This document shows positions 35,251-48,024 of a stretch of DNA of 64,000 nucleotides, piece by piece. Position 1 is the stretch's first letter, and each line of letters starts with the position of its first letter. The stretch is taken from positions 2,418,001 to 2,482,000 of the forward strand of contig BRON01000001.1 in the NCBI GenBank assembly GCA_024345305.1, read 5' to 3'. A model generated the notes under the pieces. The model made no database searches. It saw only the letters and a list, made by a program, of their open reading frames with translations, and was not told where the DNA came from. The translations under genes were made by a program, and so were the position numbers. This DNA comes from Mrakia gelida. Taxonomy: Eukaryota; Basidiomycota; Tremellomycetes; Cystofilobasidiales; Mrakiaceae.

Positions 35251-37315
35251 CTAAGAAGTCTTCTCGTCCTTCAAGGCCCTCTCCTCTTCCTCTTTATCCG
35301 ACTCCCCTCCCTCGACCACGTCGAAGTAGGAAGGAGGAAGAGCTCGAGAGCTCGACAAGTCGAAGTCGGCGTTGAACTCCTCCTCCTCTCCCTCTGCGAG
35401 AGTCGAGGTGATCTTGACAGACGAAAGAATGGTAGTGTGAAGATCGGCAAGAAGGCCTTTCAGAGGAAGTCGGATGTCGAGACGGTACTGTTCAAAGCGA
35501 GTGAGAGGGGGAAGACGTGAGTTCGAGACGCGCGTCGACTCGGAGGCAAAGAGAAGAGGAAAGAAGAAACTCACGTTGACAGCGAGCCCACCGATTCCCT
35601 TCTCGAAAGGTGGCACAACTCCAAACACGATCTCCTCAACCATCACGATCTCAACACCCCACCTCTTCCTCTCCCGCACTCCGTTCTCGAACTCGAACAC
35701 GACTCCCGCTTCGTCCTCGTCCCAAAACTTGGCCTCACCGTACCAAACCCTCCCTCCGACGTTGTCACCCACTCTCGAAATCGTCTGCGTGATCGTCTGA
35801 CTGTTCCCTCGGGCACGAGTCCAGAGTTCTTGAACGAGGAGGAAGGACAAGGGCGAGGGAGAGGGAAGGTTGATGGTGGATGGGGAGGTGGCGGTGGTTG
35901 GAGGTGAGAGGAGGAGGAGAGAGACGTGATAGGGGATCGGTATGGAGGAGGGGAAAGCTGGGAGGGAGGGTAGAATGAGCTGGAGAACGAGGGACAACGG
36001 CCAATAGAGGGGACGCGTCAGGATCGACCTCGGGGTGTCGACGGAGATAAAAGGCAGGGAAAGCGACGACGAACCTTCACGACAGCTTTGTGCTTCTTCC
36101 CAAACATCGACATGCCTTCTCTCAAATCCTTCGAAATGACGTGGGTCTTCCAGCCGTTCGATTCCGAAGGTCGAGCGGGAGCAGAAGGAGGGAGGGAGAC
36201 TTCGTCGGCGAGGACGAGAGTGGGAGGGATGGCTGAGGGATCGGTTAGTCGAGGTGGGAGGTAGATGAAGGGAAGAATTTTCCTGTAGTTCAGGAAACGA
36301 AGAAGGTGAGAGAAGAAGGTCAGTCAGTCTAAAGAAGGAGAAGAGCGGACGACGAACGAAACGCGACGCACCTCGAGGATCGAGCCGTGACCTTGACGAA
36401 GTCTGAAGACGGAGAGAAAGAGAGAGGCTCAGGAAAGTCTCCTCTAGACGGAAGGAAGGCTAGGACTCACATCGAACGTAACCAACCTCGGTGCCTCGAA
36501 TGAAGTTGATCGTCTGGAGGAGCTTCGAGTTCGTCCGGGGACCGGACCTGAACGAGGGAGGGAGAACGTTTCCGATCTTGAGCTGCTCCTGGCTGCTGGG
36601 TAAGACGAAGGCGAAAGGGAAGGAAGAGATTCCAGCTGTTGCTGTTGAGGAGGAGCTTGGCGCGACGGGAGGAGGGGAGGAGGTCGAGGCCGAGGTTGAT
36701 GGAGGGACGTCCTTCTCGTGCGGGTAGAGCTTTAGGTCTCCGAGCTTGTTGATCTCGTCACCCTCGGGAGGTGCATCAAGAAGAACGTTGATTGGGAAGA
36801 CCAGATGACGACCTCGTCGGTGTACTGTGGCATACGAGAGAGGAGGGACGGGGGAAGAGGGAAGGAGCGAGAAAAGGTGAGCTCGAGCTCGCACTGCACG
36901 AGCACCCTTCAACGAGCGAACGAGCTGAACGCACGAGCTGCCTCTTCTGGCTTCGATAGTCTTGCCAGAGTCCTCCGTATTCTTGGTAGTAAGTCGAGCG
37001 CTGGAGAGAGGAAACGAAGAAGGGGAGTCGTCAGAAAACTAGTCAAAGAACGAAGCTGATTCCCGCCTCGACCCCCTTCTCCTCCTCGACCTGAGTCGGT
37101 CCAGCTTCGAAGCATGAACTAACCTGCTCAACTCTAAGCTTAGCCTTGATTACCTCATAGCCCTCTCTTCTGGTAGCTTCCACATCGACCTTGACGATCC
37201 CTCGAAGCGTCGAGCCAGCCGTTGAGCTCTGCCTCGAACGAAGGAAGGCGGCTTGGAAAGGGGAGGTTGACGAGGATGGAGAGGTGGTGTTGGAAGAGCT
37301 CTTCAAGATAGTCAT
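35251..37315 (-). CDS. Arrestin-like protein
   Basis: Starts at ATG 37315; the first exon (37315-37124) contains STLRGIVKVDVEATRREGYE and AKLRVEQ, like the first strands of an arrestin N-domain. The following exon reads YYQEYGGLWQDYRSQK. The third region includes INVLLDAPPEGDEINKL and FPFAFVLP followed after a spacer by LPPSF, the proline-rich strand typical of arrestin-related trafficking adaptors. The last large exon carries further beta-rich sequence and an acidic tail (ESDKEEEERALKDE). Such proteins recruit Rsp5-type ubiquitin ligases to membrane transporters, but no PPxY motif was clearly seen. The junction near 36830-36980 is unresolved, so the N-terminal half may be wrong in detail. 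Confidence 0.5.
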
Positions 37316-37632
37316 GCAGGCGATAGAGAAGGACGAGGAAGAGGTGGTGGTGGTTTAGCGGGAAGAAGCGAGCTCGCAGCTCGGCTTCCCATCGTCGACG
37401 GTTAGGGGGGAGGGAAGAGGAACGTTCGAAGCGGGACGACGAGCTGTGTGCTTTGGGTTCTCGCCTCCGAAAAGTTGCTCGGTTACGAGACCCAAGATCG
37501 GATAAAGCGGAAGATTCGAAGGCTCGCTTCAAGCGCCTTGAGATCGTTCTGAAACGTGCTCGGAGAAGGGAAGCGAATTGACCAGATCGAAGGTCAAGTG
37601 CTTTGCGCGTCGCGTCCAACCTTCGAACGACC
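37316..37632. other. Short spacer, no gene
   Basis: It lies between the arrestin-like start and the stop of the second Zn2Cys6 gene, both on the - strand. It should contain the arrestin-like promoter. No coding signal was seen. Confidence 0.4.
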
Positions 37633-40600
37633 TCAGGACATCATCATCTCCAATCCCAGCTCCTTCATGACCACCCACCAGTCTATATGTTTCCCACTCC
37701 CCTCCTCCTGCGCCTCAGCTAGATCCCTCTGCTCCCACACGTTCTCCATCAACCACAGCGACGGACCCACGAGCCTCCCTTCGAGCCAGCCTCGGAAGAC
37801 GTCCCTCTGCTCGGCGGTACAGAGGCATCCGGCCACGGTGAGAGGGAAAGTAGCTGAGCGTCGAGTGGAGGGATCGGGGCTGAGGAGGTGGGTGGCTTGG
37901 ATGAGGAGCTCGACGGAGTGTTGGATGATGGGGTCGTGAGGATCGGGAGGAGATAGGGTTGAGGTGAGGTAGAGTTGGGCTCCGTGTACTTTTTGGACGA
38001 TGGGGAGAGACAGATCAAGGGACAACAGACGGGCGAAGTGGAGAAAAGGGAAAGCAAGAAGGAGAGTCAGCAAGGACTCGAGCTCGACGCGTGGACGACT
38101 CGAGGAGATGAACGGTCGGACTCACGATGGATTTGGAAGAGTGCTAGCTTGTAAGGTAGGAGGGGATTGGAGGGTTGGTTGAAAGGGAGCCACTGGGTGT
38201 TGATGTTCTGTTGGATCTCGAGTCCTCGAGCGATGAGGAGGTCTGGGGAGAAGGTGCCGTCGACGAGGGAGGATCGTTTCCAAGCGGCGAGAGCGGAAGT
38301 GTGCAGAACGACGTGAAGGCCGCCGTTGGAAAATCCCATCTGTGAAACAACCGAGCACAGAGGAAAGAAGGCATCCGATCAGTCAGCGAAAAGGGAGAGG
38401 GCGAGAGGAAGGGAGGCGCAAGGAGGAGGCAAAACCGACGGACAGCTGCGTTCATGTTGAGTCCCGAGTCAGCCTTGAGAAGGACGGCCTCGTACAGAGC
38501 GTAAAGTTCGGTTTCCCTGTAAGAAGGCAGAAAGAGGGCGTCAGTCAACAGGAAATAAAGAAAGGAGGAGAGAACGACGCGTACTGAGCGAGAGCGATCG
38601 TCCCGAGGATATCGAACCAGAGCGTGTATTTGAGCTGAACGAACGAAGAAAAAGATGCGTTAGTGTATATCGACCATTTCACCACGAGAAGAAAGCATGA
38701 GACCCACCATGTAGACCACGAGGAAAGGCAGCGGACCAGCGTCGAGTTCTCCTCTCATCGCTCGTTCTCCCATCAACCTCTCCAAACACCTCCTCGCAAT
38801 CAGAAGTGGTTGAACCCATCCTTGATTACCTCCACGAATAAGCTCCGAAGCGATCATCCTCTGCGCCGTGTAAAGAGCAGAGACGACGTCGATCGAATGG
38901 TCGGCGAGCGATTCCATGAGTGATTGATCTGCGAGAGGCGAAGAGCGCGTCGGGTCAGCAGCATTTTGGGATGATTTCGTGAGTATGACCTATGACTCAC
39001 AAGCTCGATCACTGGAGCGCCCGGTCGTAAAAGAAAGAGCGAAGAAAGGATCAGTCGCGAGTTGTCGGATCTCCAGAAAGACGAGGGAAAACGAGCTCAC
39101 CGATACACCTGCGAGTACGGATCGATCTCGGTAGAGGGAGGAGCCCAGACTTTCGGCCTAGGCTTCCCGTCGTCCAGAGCTCCTCGAATAGCTTGGAATC
39201 TTGCGGCGAAACAGCAGAGGACGTCTCGACAGGCTGGGATTCGAACGGCGGTGTAAAGAAGCGCTCGAGCTGTTGATTCCTGGCCCTCGGTGAAGAGCTG
39301 GAGTCCTCCTGGTCTTCGCATGTACTCGGGAAGGGATTTCCACTCGGCCTGAGGAGAAGAGAACAGGGAACAGGGAGCCTCGTCAGATCCGAGTCGAAGG
39401 AACAAAAGGAGAAGCAACCTCGACTCACACTTCCAGGCACAGGTTTCGGCGACTCCATCAGCCCGACGCAGAACTTGATATAGTCGAATTCACGGCGAGG
39501 AAGGCCTAGCCTGCAAGACAACGAGACAAAGAGTTCTCAGCCGAGCGCGATTCGAGAAGATCGAAGACGCGTCGCGAGAGCTTACCTCTCCAACGGGCTG
39601 TCCCAAACTCCTCTCGAGACTACTTCCAGCCCAGTTCGACGAATCTCAACCCCGTCACTTGCCGTCTCCGTCGCGAACTCCGACAAAAGATCCTCGTCGA
39701 GAGACGTGATCCTCGATCCACTCAGATCCGGGGGTTCGAGAGGGAGCCAACCGTTCGACCATGGCTGCTCGGCGGATGCTGGTGAGGGTTGCGGTTCTGG
39801 AGGTGGGAAGTAGGCCTCGTTGTATGATGGGAAGGGTGCGAAGTCGGTGGAGTGGTTGGAGAAGTCGGAGAAGGCGTGCTGGAAAGATTGAGGGAGTGGT
39901 TGATTGGCGACGACGGAGTTGGGGATGCTGAACGATGCTGGACGTGGGTAGTACGAGTTGTTGACGTGATGCGACGTAGAAGTAGAGGCAAACATGCTCG
40001 GCGAGTTGTAGAGTGTGGTCGATGTGGGTGGAAAGGAGGAGTAGGGAACGGGGATGGGAAGGTGACGAAAGGACGAAGAGTGTGTTGTTTCGCTTGTGGG
40101 CAGGAGTAAGGGAGATGAGAGGGAGTAGAGTTGGACTGTAGGAAAAGAGGAAAATCTACACGTCAGTAAGAAGCCGAAGGCAAGGTGGGCAAGAAGAGAC
40201 AACACGCGAGCAAAACTCACTTCCCGCGTTCAAATGGTACTCTCCGTCGACGTTCACCTCGACCGGAGACGTCTCTCTCGAGGGACTCGCTGAGGGAGAT
40301 CGAGACACTAGAGAAGCAAAGAAGACACTATTCAGTTCGTCGCCCACATGTTCCAAGAGTTCCGAAGCTAAAGAGGAAACGAGAGACGGACATTTCGACG
40401 CGACCTTCTTCGTCTTCGTCCTCGCCGGAGCTCGAGACCCTGCTCGATCCTGCTTGGTCTCTAGGCTGAAAGAGAACCTCAAGACTTCTGGCGGCTCCTC
40501 TCCCGTCGTTTCGCATAACTGGTCGTCTCCTCCAGCGTCCTTGCGACGAGCGATCTTGCCGGAACGGAGAAGGAAGGCAGTGATCTGAGCTCGAACGCTG

Positions 40601-41147
40601 GCGAGGTTGTCCTTCTTTTGAAGGAAGAGAGGTCGCTTGACCGTATATCCCATGCACTCGATCGATAATCGTTCACAGGCCTGGAGGTATCAGAACGAGT
40701 GGGAGGCGATCAGCCCAAGCTCGAGTCAGGTTGAGGGGGGTTTCAGACAGCGAAGAAAGGAGTTGAAGGAGCTCAACGCACGTCGCAACCAGGCTTCTCT
40801 GCAAGTAGTTGTGAAGACAAGATCAGCTGAGAGAGAAAGTCATGTAGTAGCCTGAGACGAGAAAGAACTCACTCTCGTCGCATTTCTGGGAGAAGAAAGG
40901 GCAGCATCAGCGGACGGGTTTCGTTCGAGCTCAGCTCCTTCCCTTCCCTCCTCCCTCCTCCGACGCCGCCCTCCGTTCTTCCAGCTCAATCTGGGCCACC
41001 AAGACATGGAGCTGAACATACCTTCTTCCTGACACGACAAAGCACACAACCTGAGAAGCCGAGGGTTGTAGCCTTCTTCTCCTCGTCTCCCTTCTCTTTC
41101 AACGCTCCTGTCTCCGACGATGTCCGAGTCGAGACCTCCTTCGGCAT
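37633..41147 (-). CDS. Zn2Cys6 transcription factor (Fungal_trans_2 type)
   Basis: Read from ATG at 41147 to TGA at 37633 with about ten introns. The zinc cluster lies at about residues 35-65 and is spread over four exons: GCVLCRVRKK, KCDE, KPGCD and ACERLSIECMGY. Joined they give Cys-x2-Cys-x6-Cys…Cys-x2-Cys-x6-Cys. A Pro/Ser/Asn-rich linker follows (about 39600-40200). The C-terminal half contains TALAAWKRSSL, LEIQQNINTQWLPF, HSVELLIQATHLL, and FPLTVAGCLCTAEQRDVF before WWVVMKELGLEM, the order of motifs in the Fungal_trans_2 (PF11951-type) domain. It should act in the nucleus; its targets are unknown. Confidence 0.75.
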
Positions 41148-41678
41148 TCCTCCTAGAGAAATCCGGAGCAATCGAGGCCGAGAAGCGAAGGCTTATGCGT
41201 ACGAGGAGAGAGTGGGAGAGGAGGAGAGAAGGGAAAGGATGTTTGGACGTTGAAGGAGTTGGAGCGAAGGAAGAGGTTCGTTTGGTTAGATTCGAGTCGG
41301 GGCGATCGTCTATGATTTGACGCTGCTGCGATAAGGAAAAGGCAGATTTTCTTAAACTCTGATGGACTTCGACATCGGCGTTGAGAGATTTCTTCAAGCG
41401 AGAGTCTTCAGACCAGTTCTCGCACGCCTTCGCGACGTTTGAAAGATGGGGGGCGACGTTGACATCGCGTCGCACCTCGAGGCACTCGACCGCTCGAAGT
41501 GTGATTCAACATCCGAGAACGGCTCAGGCTCAAGATCGATGAGATCACTGCAGAACTAGCACGGCCTAGGAACGAGTCTCCGTGGCGAACCTGCTTCGAA
41601 CAGAGGGCTCAGCAGCCGATCTTTCTCCTTTCAATCCGACGACGACGACCTTGTTCGTTCACGACGCTTCATCGAATG
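41148..41678. other. Spacer, no gene
   Basis: It contains the upstream region of the second Zn2Cys6 gene and the 3' flank of the aminotransferase relic. Nothing coding was seen. Confidence 0.4.
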
Positions 41679-41930
41679 CTAAGCGGATCCTCTGACTACC
41701 GAATCGATGGAGGCGGCAAACCTCTCGATGTTACCAGAGTTGAGCCCGGTCATGGAGACTCGTCCGATGCCTAGATGGAAGAGTGACGAAACGAGAACGC
41801 GACGACGACGATCAGTTCCTTCGTTGCGACGCGAGAGGGGAAGAGGAGCGCTCACTTGGGAAGTAGATGTGATGTTGCTCGTTGAGGATCTTGATCTGGG
41901 ATGCCGATAGGTCGAAGATGGAGAATATGC
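41679..41930 (-). pseudogene. Orphan 3' fragment of an aspartate aminotransferase gene
   Basis: Two exon-like pieces, 41930-41856 and 41770-41679, joined by an 85-base intron (GTGAGC donor, CTAG acceptor), encode about 54 residues. The reading IFSIFDLSASQIKIL, EQHHIYFPS, then GRVSMTGLNSGNIERFAASI matches the last segment of aspartate aminotransferases (GMF…L…HxIY…GRxSxAGLNxxNv). It ends with a proper TAG. A full enzyme needs about 350 further residues, but the 490 bases upstream contain nothing aminotransferase-like, and then another gene (42424-43070) ends. So this appears to be a truncated relic whose last intron is still intact. An unrecognised short gene using this tail is the alternative. 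Confidence 0.6.
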
Positions 41931-42423
41931 CTGGAGAGAAGAAGGGAATAACGAGGAAAGAAAAGCCAGCTCTTCAGTTCGGAAGCGACGCGCACCTTCA
42001 CAGCTTCCTCCCCTCTCTCCCTCCTCTCGCCTCTCGGTTTCGCTTTGTTGGATTCGTTTTAAATCCAAGTGCTTTACATCCTTGGTTTGTGTCGGTTAGA
42101 TTCCTCCGGTTTGTACCTTTTGCGACGCGTTCAGATTCTTGGTTGTACTGCATTCGCTCCCTCGCGACGTCGACTCGAAAGCTCTCTTCCCTCCCTCCCT
42201 CGAATTTCGTCCTTGAACCACGCAAACTCGAGATCCTTCCACAAGTGGAGTCTTTAGCGAGGAAGAGAATGGAGGTCGCGAAGGAGGTGTCGACGGCGTC
42301 GAGCAACGCTCCCTCCCTTCTCTTCGTCCTCCCACCCTTCCTACTAGCGATCACTCCCTGGCCTTTTCTCGACCAGGCTCGTCATAAACGCATCATCGTT
42401 ATCCACCACCACTCACACCAACT
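41931..42423. other. Spacer upstream of the aminotransferase relic
   Basis: I searched this stretch in the - strand frames for aminotransferase motifs such as the PLP lysine region or NPTG and found none. A long + strand frame (207 codons from 41882) follows composition only. Confidence 0.4.
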
Positions 42424-43070
42424 CTACACCTTCCTGAACGCCCCTGCCAGTCCCTCGACCGCTTTGCTCACGCTCGCCCTCGCGAGAACGGCGAACTCCC
42501 TGTAGAGGATGATGGCGAAGTAGGTTGAGATACCGACGAGGTAGGGTTGGGTGACCTGTGGCGAGGGAGCGAGCGAGGGGGAGGAAGTCGAGGAGGAGAA
42601 GGGAGGGGAGAGAGAAGGGAGAAGAAGGGTGAGCTCGAGCTCGGACGAAAGGAAGGGAACGAGCTCATCGAGAGCAGAGGAGCACTGGTAGAGACAAGAC
42701 GCACCTGAGCCTTCAACGTCAGCCAGAAAATACCCGTCCAATCGATCTCTAGACTCTCGTCGGCCCAGTCTACGGTTTTGAGGGGGTTGGGCTCGTCGCG
42801 AGCTTCGGCGTGGGAGATGGGGTTGAGGAAGGGTTTGATGGATTTCAGGAACGCCTGAGAGGGCAGAAGGGGAGAGGAGTCAGCTCGAGTATCAAGGGGG
42901 TCGAGACAGGTATGCATAGATGACAGCAAACGCACCTGCTCTGGTCGAAAGTCTGGAATGAGGTCGAGAGGGAGGTGAACTGGAGGAGGTCGATGGGTCG
43001 GGATGGAAGGCGAAGGGAACTTGAGAGAGGGGTAGACTATCGACGAGATGGGCGAGTGGAACGAGGACAT
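42424..43070 (-). CDS. Small protein of unknown function, one or two TM segments
   Basis: Three exons, 43070-42936, 42854-42705 and 42555-42424, all in phase 0, give 138 residues. Two of the donors are GTGCGT. The N-terminal third is Pro/Ser/His-rich. The middle reads AFLKSIKPFLNPISHAEA and WADESLEIDWTGIFWLTLKA. The C-terminal third holds the hydrophobic stretch PYLVGISTYFAIILYREFAVL. This could be a mitochondrial or ER membrane protein, but I recognise no family. The clean phases and coding-like codons support it. It is divergent from the PrtT-like gene. Confidence 0.55.
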
Positions 43071-43283
43071 GCTGGTGAGCCCGAGAAGATAGAAGAGCGG
43101 ATGAAGTTGAGCTGGAGAGGAGGTCGATCTGGTTGGGAGGCACCGAGCGAGTCGTCGAAATCGAAAGAGAAGAGGAGGAGAGCTCGAAGCGACGTCAACG
43201 AAGGAAGCTCTAACGCCAACAACCTCCGGACTTTCTCCCTCCTCGCTACTTGGAATCTCTACAGGAAACAGGGCTTCACTCGT
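43071..43283. promoter_or_regulatory. Compact divergent promoter (213 bp)
   Basis: It lies between the start codons of the small unknown gene (-) and the PrtT-like regulator (+). No operator is recognised. Confidence 0.45.
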
Positions 43284-46200
43284 ATGCCCGAAGCTGAGAA
43301 GGAAAAGAAGAACAGGGTCGCTTGCGCAGGGTGTAGGAAAATCAAGGTCAGTCAGCGAGTCGAGCTCGAGCTCACCTTCTCTCCCCCTCGCCGGTCGATC
43401 CGACGCTAAAACCTTTCTTCCTCCTTTTCTCTCGTATACAGGTCCGATGCCTACCAGTGGACGAGGCTAGCAGTGACTACGAGGTCTGCAAGAGGTGCCT
43501 TCGGTTGAACCTGGCTTGCCAGTACGAGACGAGTGAGTCCTGTTTGACCTTCCTTCTCCTTCTTTGTCTCTCTCGTTTGGCTTCGCTCTCTCCTCGAGCT
43601 GACTCGAATTCTTCTTCATTTGATAGACAAGCGAGGAAGGAAGACGGACGTCCCTTGGTAAGATTTTCACCTTTGCTTCCTTTCTTTTCATGCCCGTAGA
43701 ACCCGAGGGAGAACAAAGCCAATCCGACGACTTCGAGCTGACCCGGCTCCTCCCTCCTCCTTCTTTCTTTCTCGTCTTGCAGTCCTGCGATCATCATCAA
43801 AGCTACGAATCTCTCCTCCCTCGACTCCTCTAACAAGGACTCGTCCTCCTCGAAACCCAAGAGACCGCGTCTGTCGAGCTCAAACTCGAATGACCAACCT
43901 CCTCAACAAGCTCGAAGCCCAACGGACGCGGCTCCTTCTCGTCGACAGTCGGATGGATCTTCTCCAGAGGAAGACCCGCTGGTAGGAAGGATTTGGGATA
44001 CTCAGGAGAGAGACCATATGCCTAACATCGAAGTGGAAGGTCAGTCTCCCGAAGGAACGACGAACGACCAAATCCAACGCGCTCTCAAACGCTGACCTTT
44101 CCCCTCGCTCTCTGATTTCTTCTAGGTCCTCGTCCACCACCTCCACCACCTCTACCATCACCTCTTCCTATCAATCAAGGTCAACCCTTCTACTTCCCTT
44201 CGCCTTCCTACACCGGAAACAACAACAACAACAACAACGGCGCCTACCCTCTCCTCCCTCCGACTCCCTCCCTCCCCTCTCCATCAGCCTGGTCCCTATC
44301 CTTCCCACCTCCACCTCTCGTCTCACCACTACCCACCTACCCAAACCACAACATCAACAACTCCAACTCGAACCCCCTCCCTCCGTCTTCCAACTCTCAC
44401 GCCAACCTCCCCTTCGCAACCTCCCTTATGTCCTTCCCTCATCCGGCTCTCGTCGCCCAGCAGCAACAACAGCAACAACTATCACGTCCCTCCCCAACTC
44501 AAAACAACTCCTACCAGTCCTCCTCCTCTCGCATCAACGACCCAACAGCGTTCTTCCGTCCCGAATCCTACCTCCGCGGCCCCTCCTCCTCAGGCTCAGC
44601 AGAACGCTCGACCCAGTCGCCCTCGACCTCGACGTCGGCTCCACTCAGAGGAAGATCAGGAGAGGGCAAGGGTGGAGCGTTGAGCGTAGTGGATATGCTT
44701 TCGAACGTGCCCATTCTGCAAGAACCAGCGACGGCGGCGGCAGCGACACCGAGGGACGAGGAAGGAGAGGAGCTGGGAGCGAGGAACGGAGCGGAGGAGG
44801 AGTTCTTGAGAGGGATGGATGACCCTGTGGGGAGGGGACTGTTGCTGCAGGAGGATGTGGAACCCTTGTTTACGACGTGAGTCGTTGTCTCTCGAGTTTG
44901 CCTGTTTCCTCGTCTCGCCTCGCACCGAAACTGAACCCAATCCCTCTTTCGTCTCGTCTCGTCGCGACTCGAACTCCAGCTTCTTCACCCTGCTCAACCC
45001 CGCCTCCTGCCAACTCGACTCTCGCGTCCACACTCCCGACTTTGTCCAGCAGACCTCTCCAGTACTCTTCACAGCCGTCCTCTGCGTTGCAGCCAAGGTG
45101 GAACGACCCGACCTCTACCCTCCCTTGCTCATCCACGCCAACTCCCTCGTCGCCAAAGGCTTCGCCGAAGACCTGGTCACCGTGGAGTTTGTCAGCTCGA
45201 TCTCGATCTTGAGCTTTTGGAAACCGAGTCATGTAAGTATCTTTCGAACAGGCAGGGTTGGAGATCGGAGGAGGGACGGAGAGAGATAGAGACGAAACTG
45301 ACGCGTCTCCTTTCCCTCCGTCACTCGCGTTCGTTCGCAGGACTCCTCGTCTTGGAGAAGACTTGGCTACGCTATTCGACTTGCGATCGAGCTGGATTTA
45401 CATCTCCCTCAGAAGAGACCTCTTCCTGTGGATCGGTTGGAGGCCATGAAGGTTGTTGTGAGTCATCGTCTTCACTCTTGCGCTTTTGCTCCCCGTTTCG
45501 CGTCGTCGCGAGAACAAGAAGCCACCCACTGATCTTAATTTTCGCTCTTCTTTTGCGTACTCCAGAGCCGAGAGAGAGTTTGGTGTCAGCTCATCGCGTT
45601 CGATAGGACGTGAGTCCCAGTCGACGCGTCTCTCGTTCCCTTTCGTTCGCGTCGAACTGATTTTGATCCGATCCTTCTCTTCGCAGGCTCTTCTTCCAAC
45701 AAGGTCGACCTCGGATGATCGACGTTGCTTTTGAACCAGATATGGAAGAGTGGGGTCGGAATCATGGTTCGTCGAGCTTTTCCTCGCTCGCGTTCGAGCC
45801 TTCTCGTTCTCGTCGAGCACTGACACGTCGTTTCTTTCGTTGCTCCTCCAGACTCGGTCTTCATACCGGAGGATTCAGTTCTGATATGCACGTCGGTCCT
45901 TCTCAAGCTTCACATGGTCTCGCTCAGTTGTAGACGAGCTGCGGATTTCGAGACGAAGAAGATGGTGAGCTCGACTCGTTTTGTTTCGCTCCTTCTGCTT
46001 AGACTCTTGGTGTAATTGAGAGCTGACTCCCGACTGCTTCGGTGGCTCCATCTTCAGCTACTAGACCATCAGATCTCGCTCTTCAACAAGTGGAAGTCGG
46101 ACTGGATGACCGATACGCGTGAGTCCTTCGGCTCGTCTCGTCTTTCCCTCTCGATCTCACCCTCGCGGCTCGCGTTGCCTCGCTGACTTACTCCCCCCCC

Positions 46201-47518
46201 TCCCCTTTTCGCACTTTCAACCCTCAGCCAAGCACGAGCTTTCTCGCTTAGGAGCCCAAAGCATCAAGAACTACTGCGTCCTCTTCGAGTTCGAAATCGC
46301 CGCCCTTCGTCTTTCCATCGTCGGTCGAACGCCCGCTCCCAACTCGAGAACACTCGCACCCGATCCAGGAGGGAACGGTGGAGCTGGTCCAGCAAATTTC
46401 TTTGTGGAGAACATGAACGAGGAGACTATCCTCGCGTTCGACTATGCGATTAGAGCGTCGATAGAGGCTCTGAGGTACTTTGTGGAGGAGTTGGCGGAGA
46501 GTGAGTCGCGTCGCTTCTTCTTTCTCGTTCTCGTACCGCTTCTCTTATTCGCTGACACTTCCCCTTTCTCATTCAGCTCTCGCGTTCGCTCAGGATACCG
46601 TCATGATTGGAGCAGCTAGTGTTTCGGTCTTCCTCGCTCGTGTGAGTCGTCGCTCCTCCCTGTCTCTTCGAAACCGAAACTCGCTCTGACTGCCTTCCCT
46701 TCTTTCCCCTTCAGAACATCTCTCGAGCACCACGTCGCGCAGAGATCACCGAACTCCTCAAAGGAGCTGCCCACGTCTGTCGTTCGGTTCGTCGTCCTCT
46801 CTCTTCCTTCCATCTCTCTATCTTCCCTCCTCTCCCTCTCTTCCAAACTCACACCTCCCCTCCCTATCCTCCTTCCGCTCGTCTCGCAGGCCGCCAAACA
46901 ACCCGTCGACGCAGCAGCCTACCAAACCAGGTTCTTCCTCTCCCTCCTTCAAGCCATCTCCACCAACTCTGGAGGATCTGGCGGATTCTCAGCTCCTCCG
47001 AGTCGAGTTTCGAGTCCACGGCTCAAGAAGAAGGGTCCGCTCGCGCCCGTCGATCTGTCGGCTCTGGATACACAGCTGAATGGGATCTCGGATCTTTCGG
47101 TTAGCCAGTGGACTTTTGTAAGTAGCACATTGTCTGGTTTGGTCGAGGGAGGACGAACAAGACGCGTCGAGAAGAACGAAACCCGTCGAGCTGACTTCTC
47201 CCTCTTCGTTTGTACGTCCAATAGCCTCCAGCCAACCCCTCTACCTCGTTCGACGACATGTTTGCTGATCCTTCCAATTGGTGAGTCGTCTTCTTTCCTG
47301 CCTCCTTCCTCGTCGCGTCTCGTTTCACTGACCTCCCCGCCCTCCTTCTCCTCAGGTTCCCCGGTTTCGAAGCCTCCGGCGAAGTCTCCTCCCTCTCCAC
47401 CAACTGGGGCTTCGGGGACATCGGGACGGGGGGAGAGTGGGGCGGAGGAGGTGCAGGTGCTGGGATGGGTATGGCCGGTGGTGGGGGGTCGCTGGCTGCG
47501 ACGCCGATTTTCGAGTGA
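43284..47518 (+). CDS. Zn2Cys6 transcription factor, PrtT-like
   Basis: Starts at ATG 43284; exon 1 (43284-43346) and exon 2 (43441-43532) give the zinc cluster CAGCRKIKVRC, then CKRCLRLNLAC, with a longer central loop than usual. A basic region KRGRK follows. The next exons are low complexity, with an Asn run at about 44220-44239 and a Gln run at 44458-44478. The regulatory domain starts near 44980: DFVQQTSPVLFTAVLCVAAK, then SFWKPSHDSSSWRRLGYAIR and VWCQLIAFDRTLFFQQGRPR. This resembles basidiomycete proteins annotated as PrtT-type protease regulators, but the assignment is by general likeness. The C-terminus is Gly-rich and stops at 47516-47518. About 14 introns; those at 45300 and 45623 carry GACGCGTC. 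Confidence 0.8.
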
Positions 47519-48024
47519 TGCGTTCGTGCGTTTGTTTTTCCTCAGGGTGTTTGAATGTGTTGTACTTGTTTTCTCTAGACTAGTCTGTACGCTCTACTTC
47601 TCGTGCTCTGCTTTACGATGTCGTTTGCGGTTTTCTTGCGAGTTTGAGACGCCGCGTTCCATTTTGTTCTCGTCTCGAAAGCTCGTAAACGAAAGCAGAG
47701 CGGGAAAGGAGGGGCGTGGAAGGGCATTAAGGGCAACAATGTGAGCTCTAAGGTACTACCGAAGCGTTCGTGTGGAGGTCGTGAATCGTGAAGAAAAAGG
47801 TCGTGAAAGAAGGCAAAACGAACAAGCAAATAGAGGTCGGGCGAAGCGTGTATGGCAAAGCAGAGGTGGGACGCAGAGTGTTTTTAGATACACAAGCAGA
47901 GTACAGAGTCCGTGGAAGAAAAGGACTGGAGGGAGAAGGAAGGAGAGAGGCGATCAGCGAACGGAAGGTCGAGGCGAGAGTGGACCGACCAGCGACGGAG
48001 AACGCGACTCACGAGGAAATGATC
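47519..48024. other. Convergent spacer
   Basis: It lies between the PrtT-like stop (+) and the stop of the second SUR7/PalI-like gene (-). T-rich sequence just after 47520 suits a 3' UTR. No gene was seen. Confidence 0.4.

Noticed and set aside
41882..42505. A 207-codon + strand frame
   Set aside because: It runs antisense through the aminotransferase relic and the 3' end of the next gene and has no recognisable domain.
44220..44480. Asn and Gln repeat tracts as mobile or microsatellite elements
   Set aside because: They are in frame within the PrtT-like protein and are ordinary homopolymer runs of a fungal regulator.
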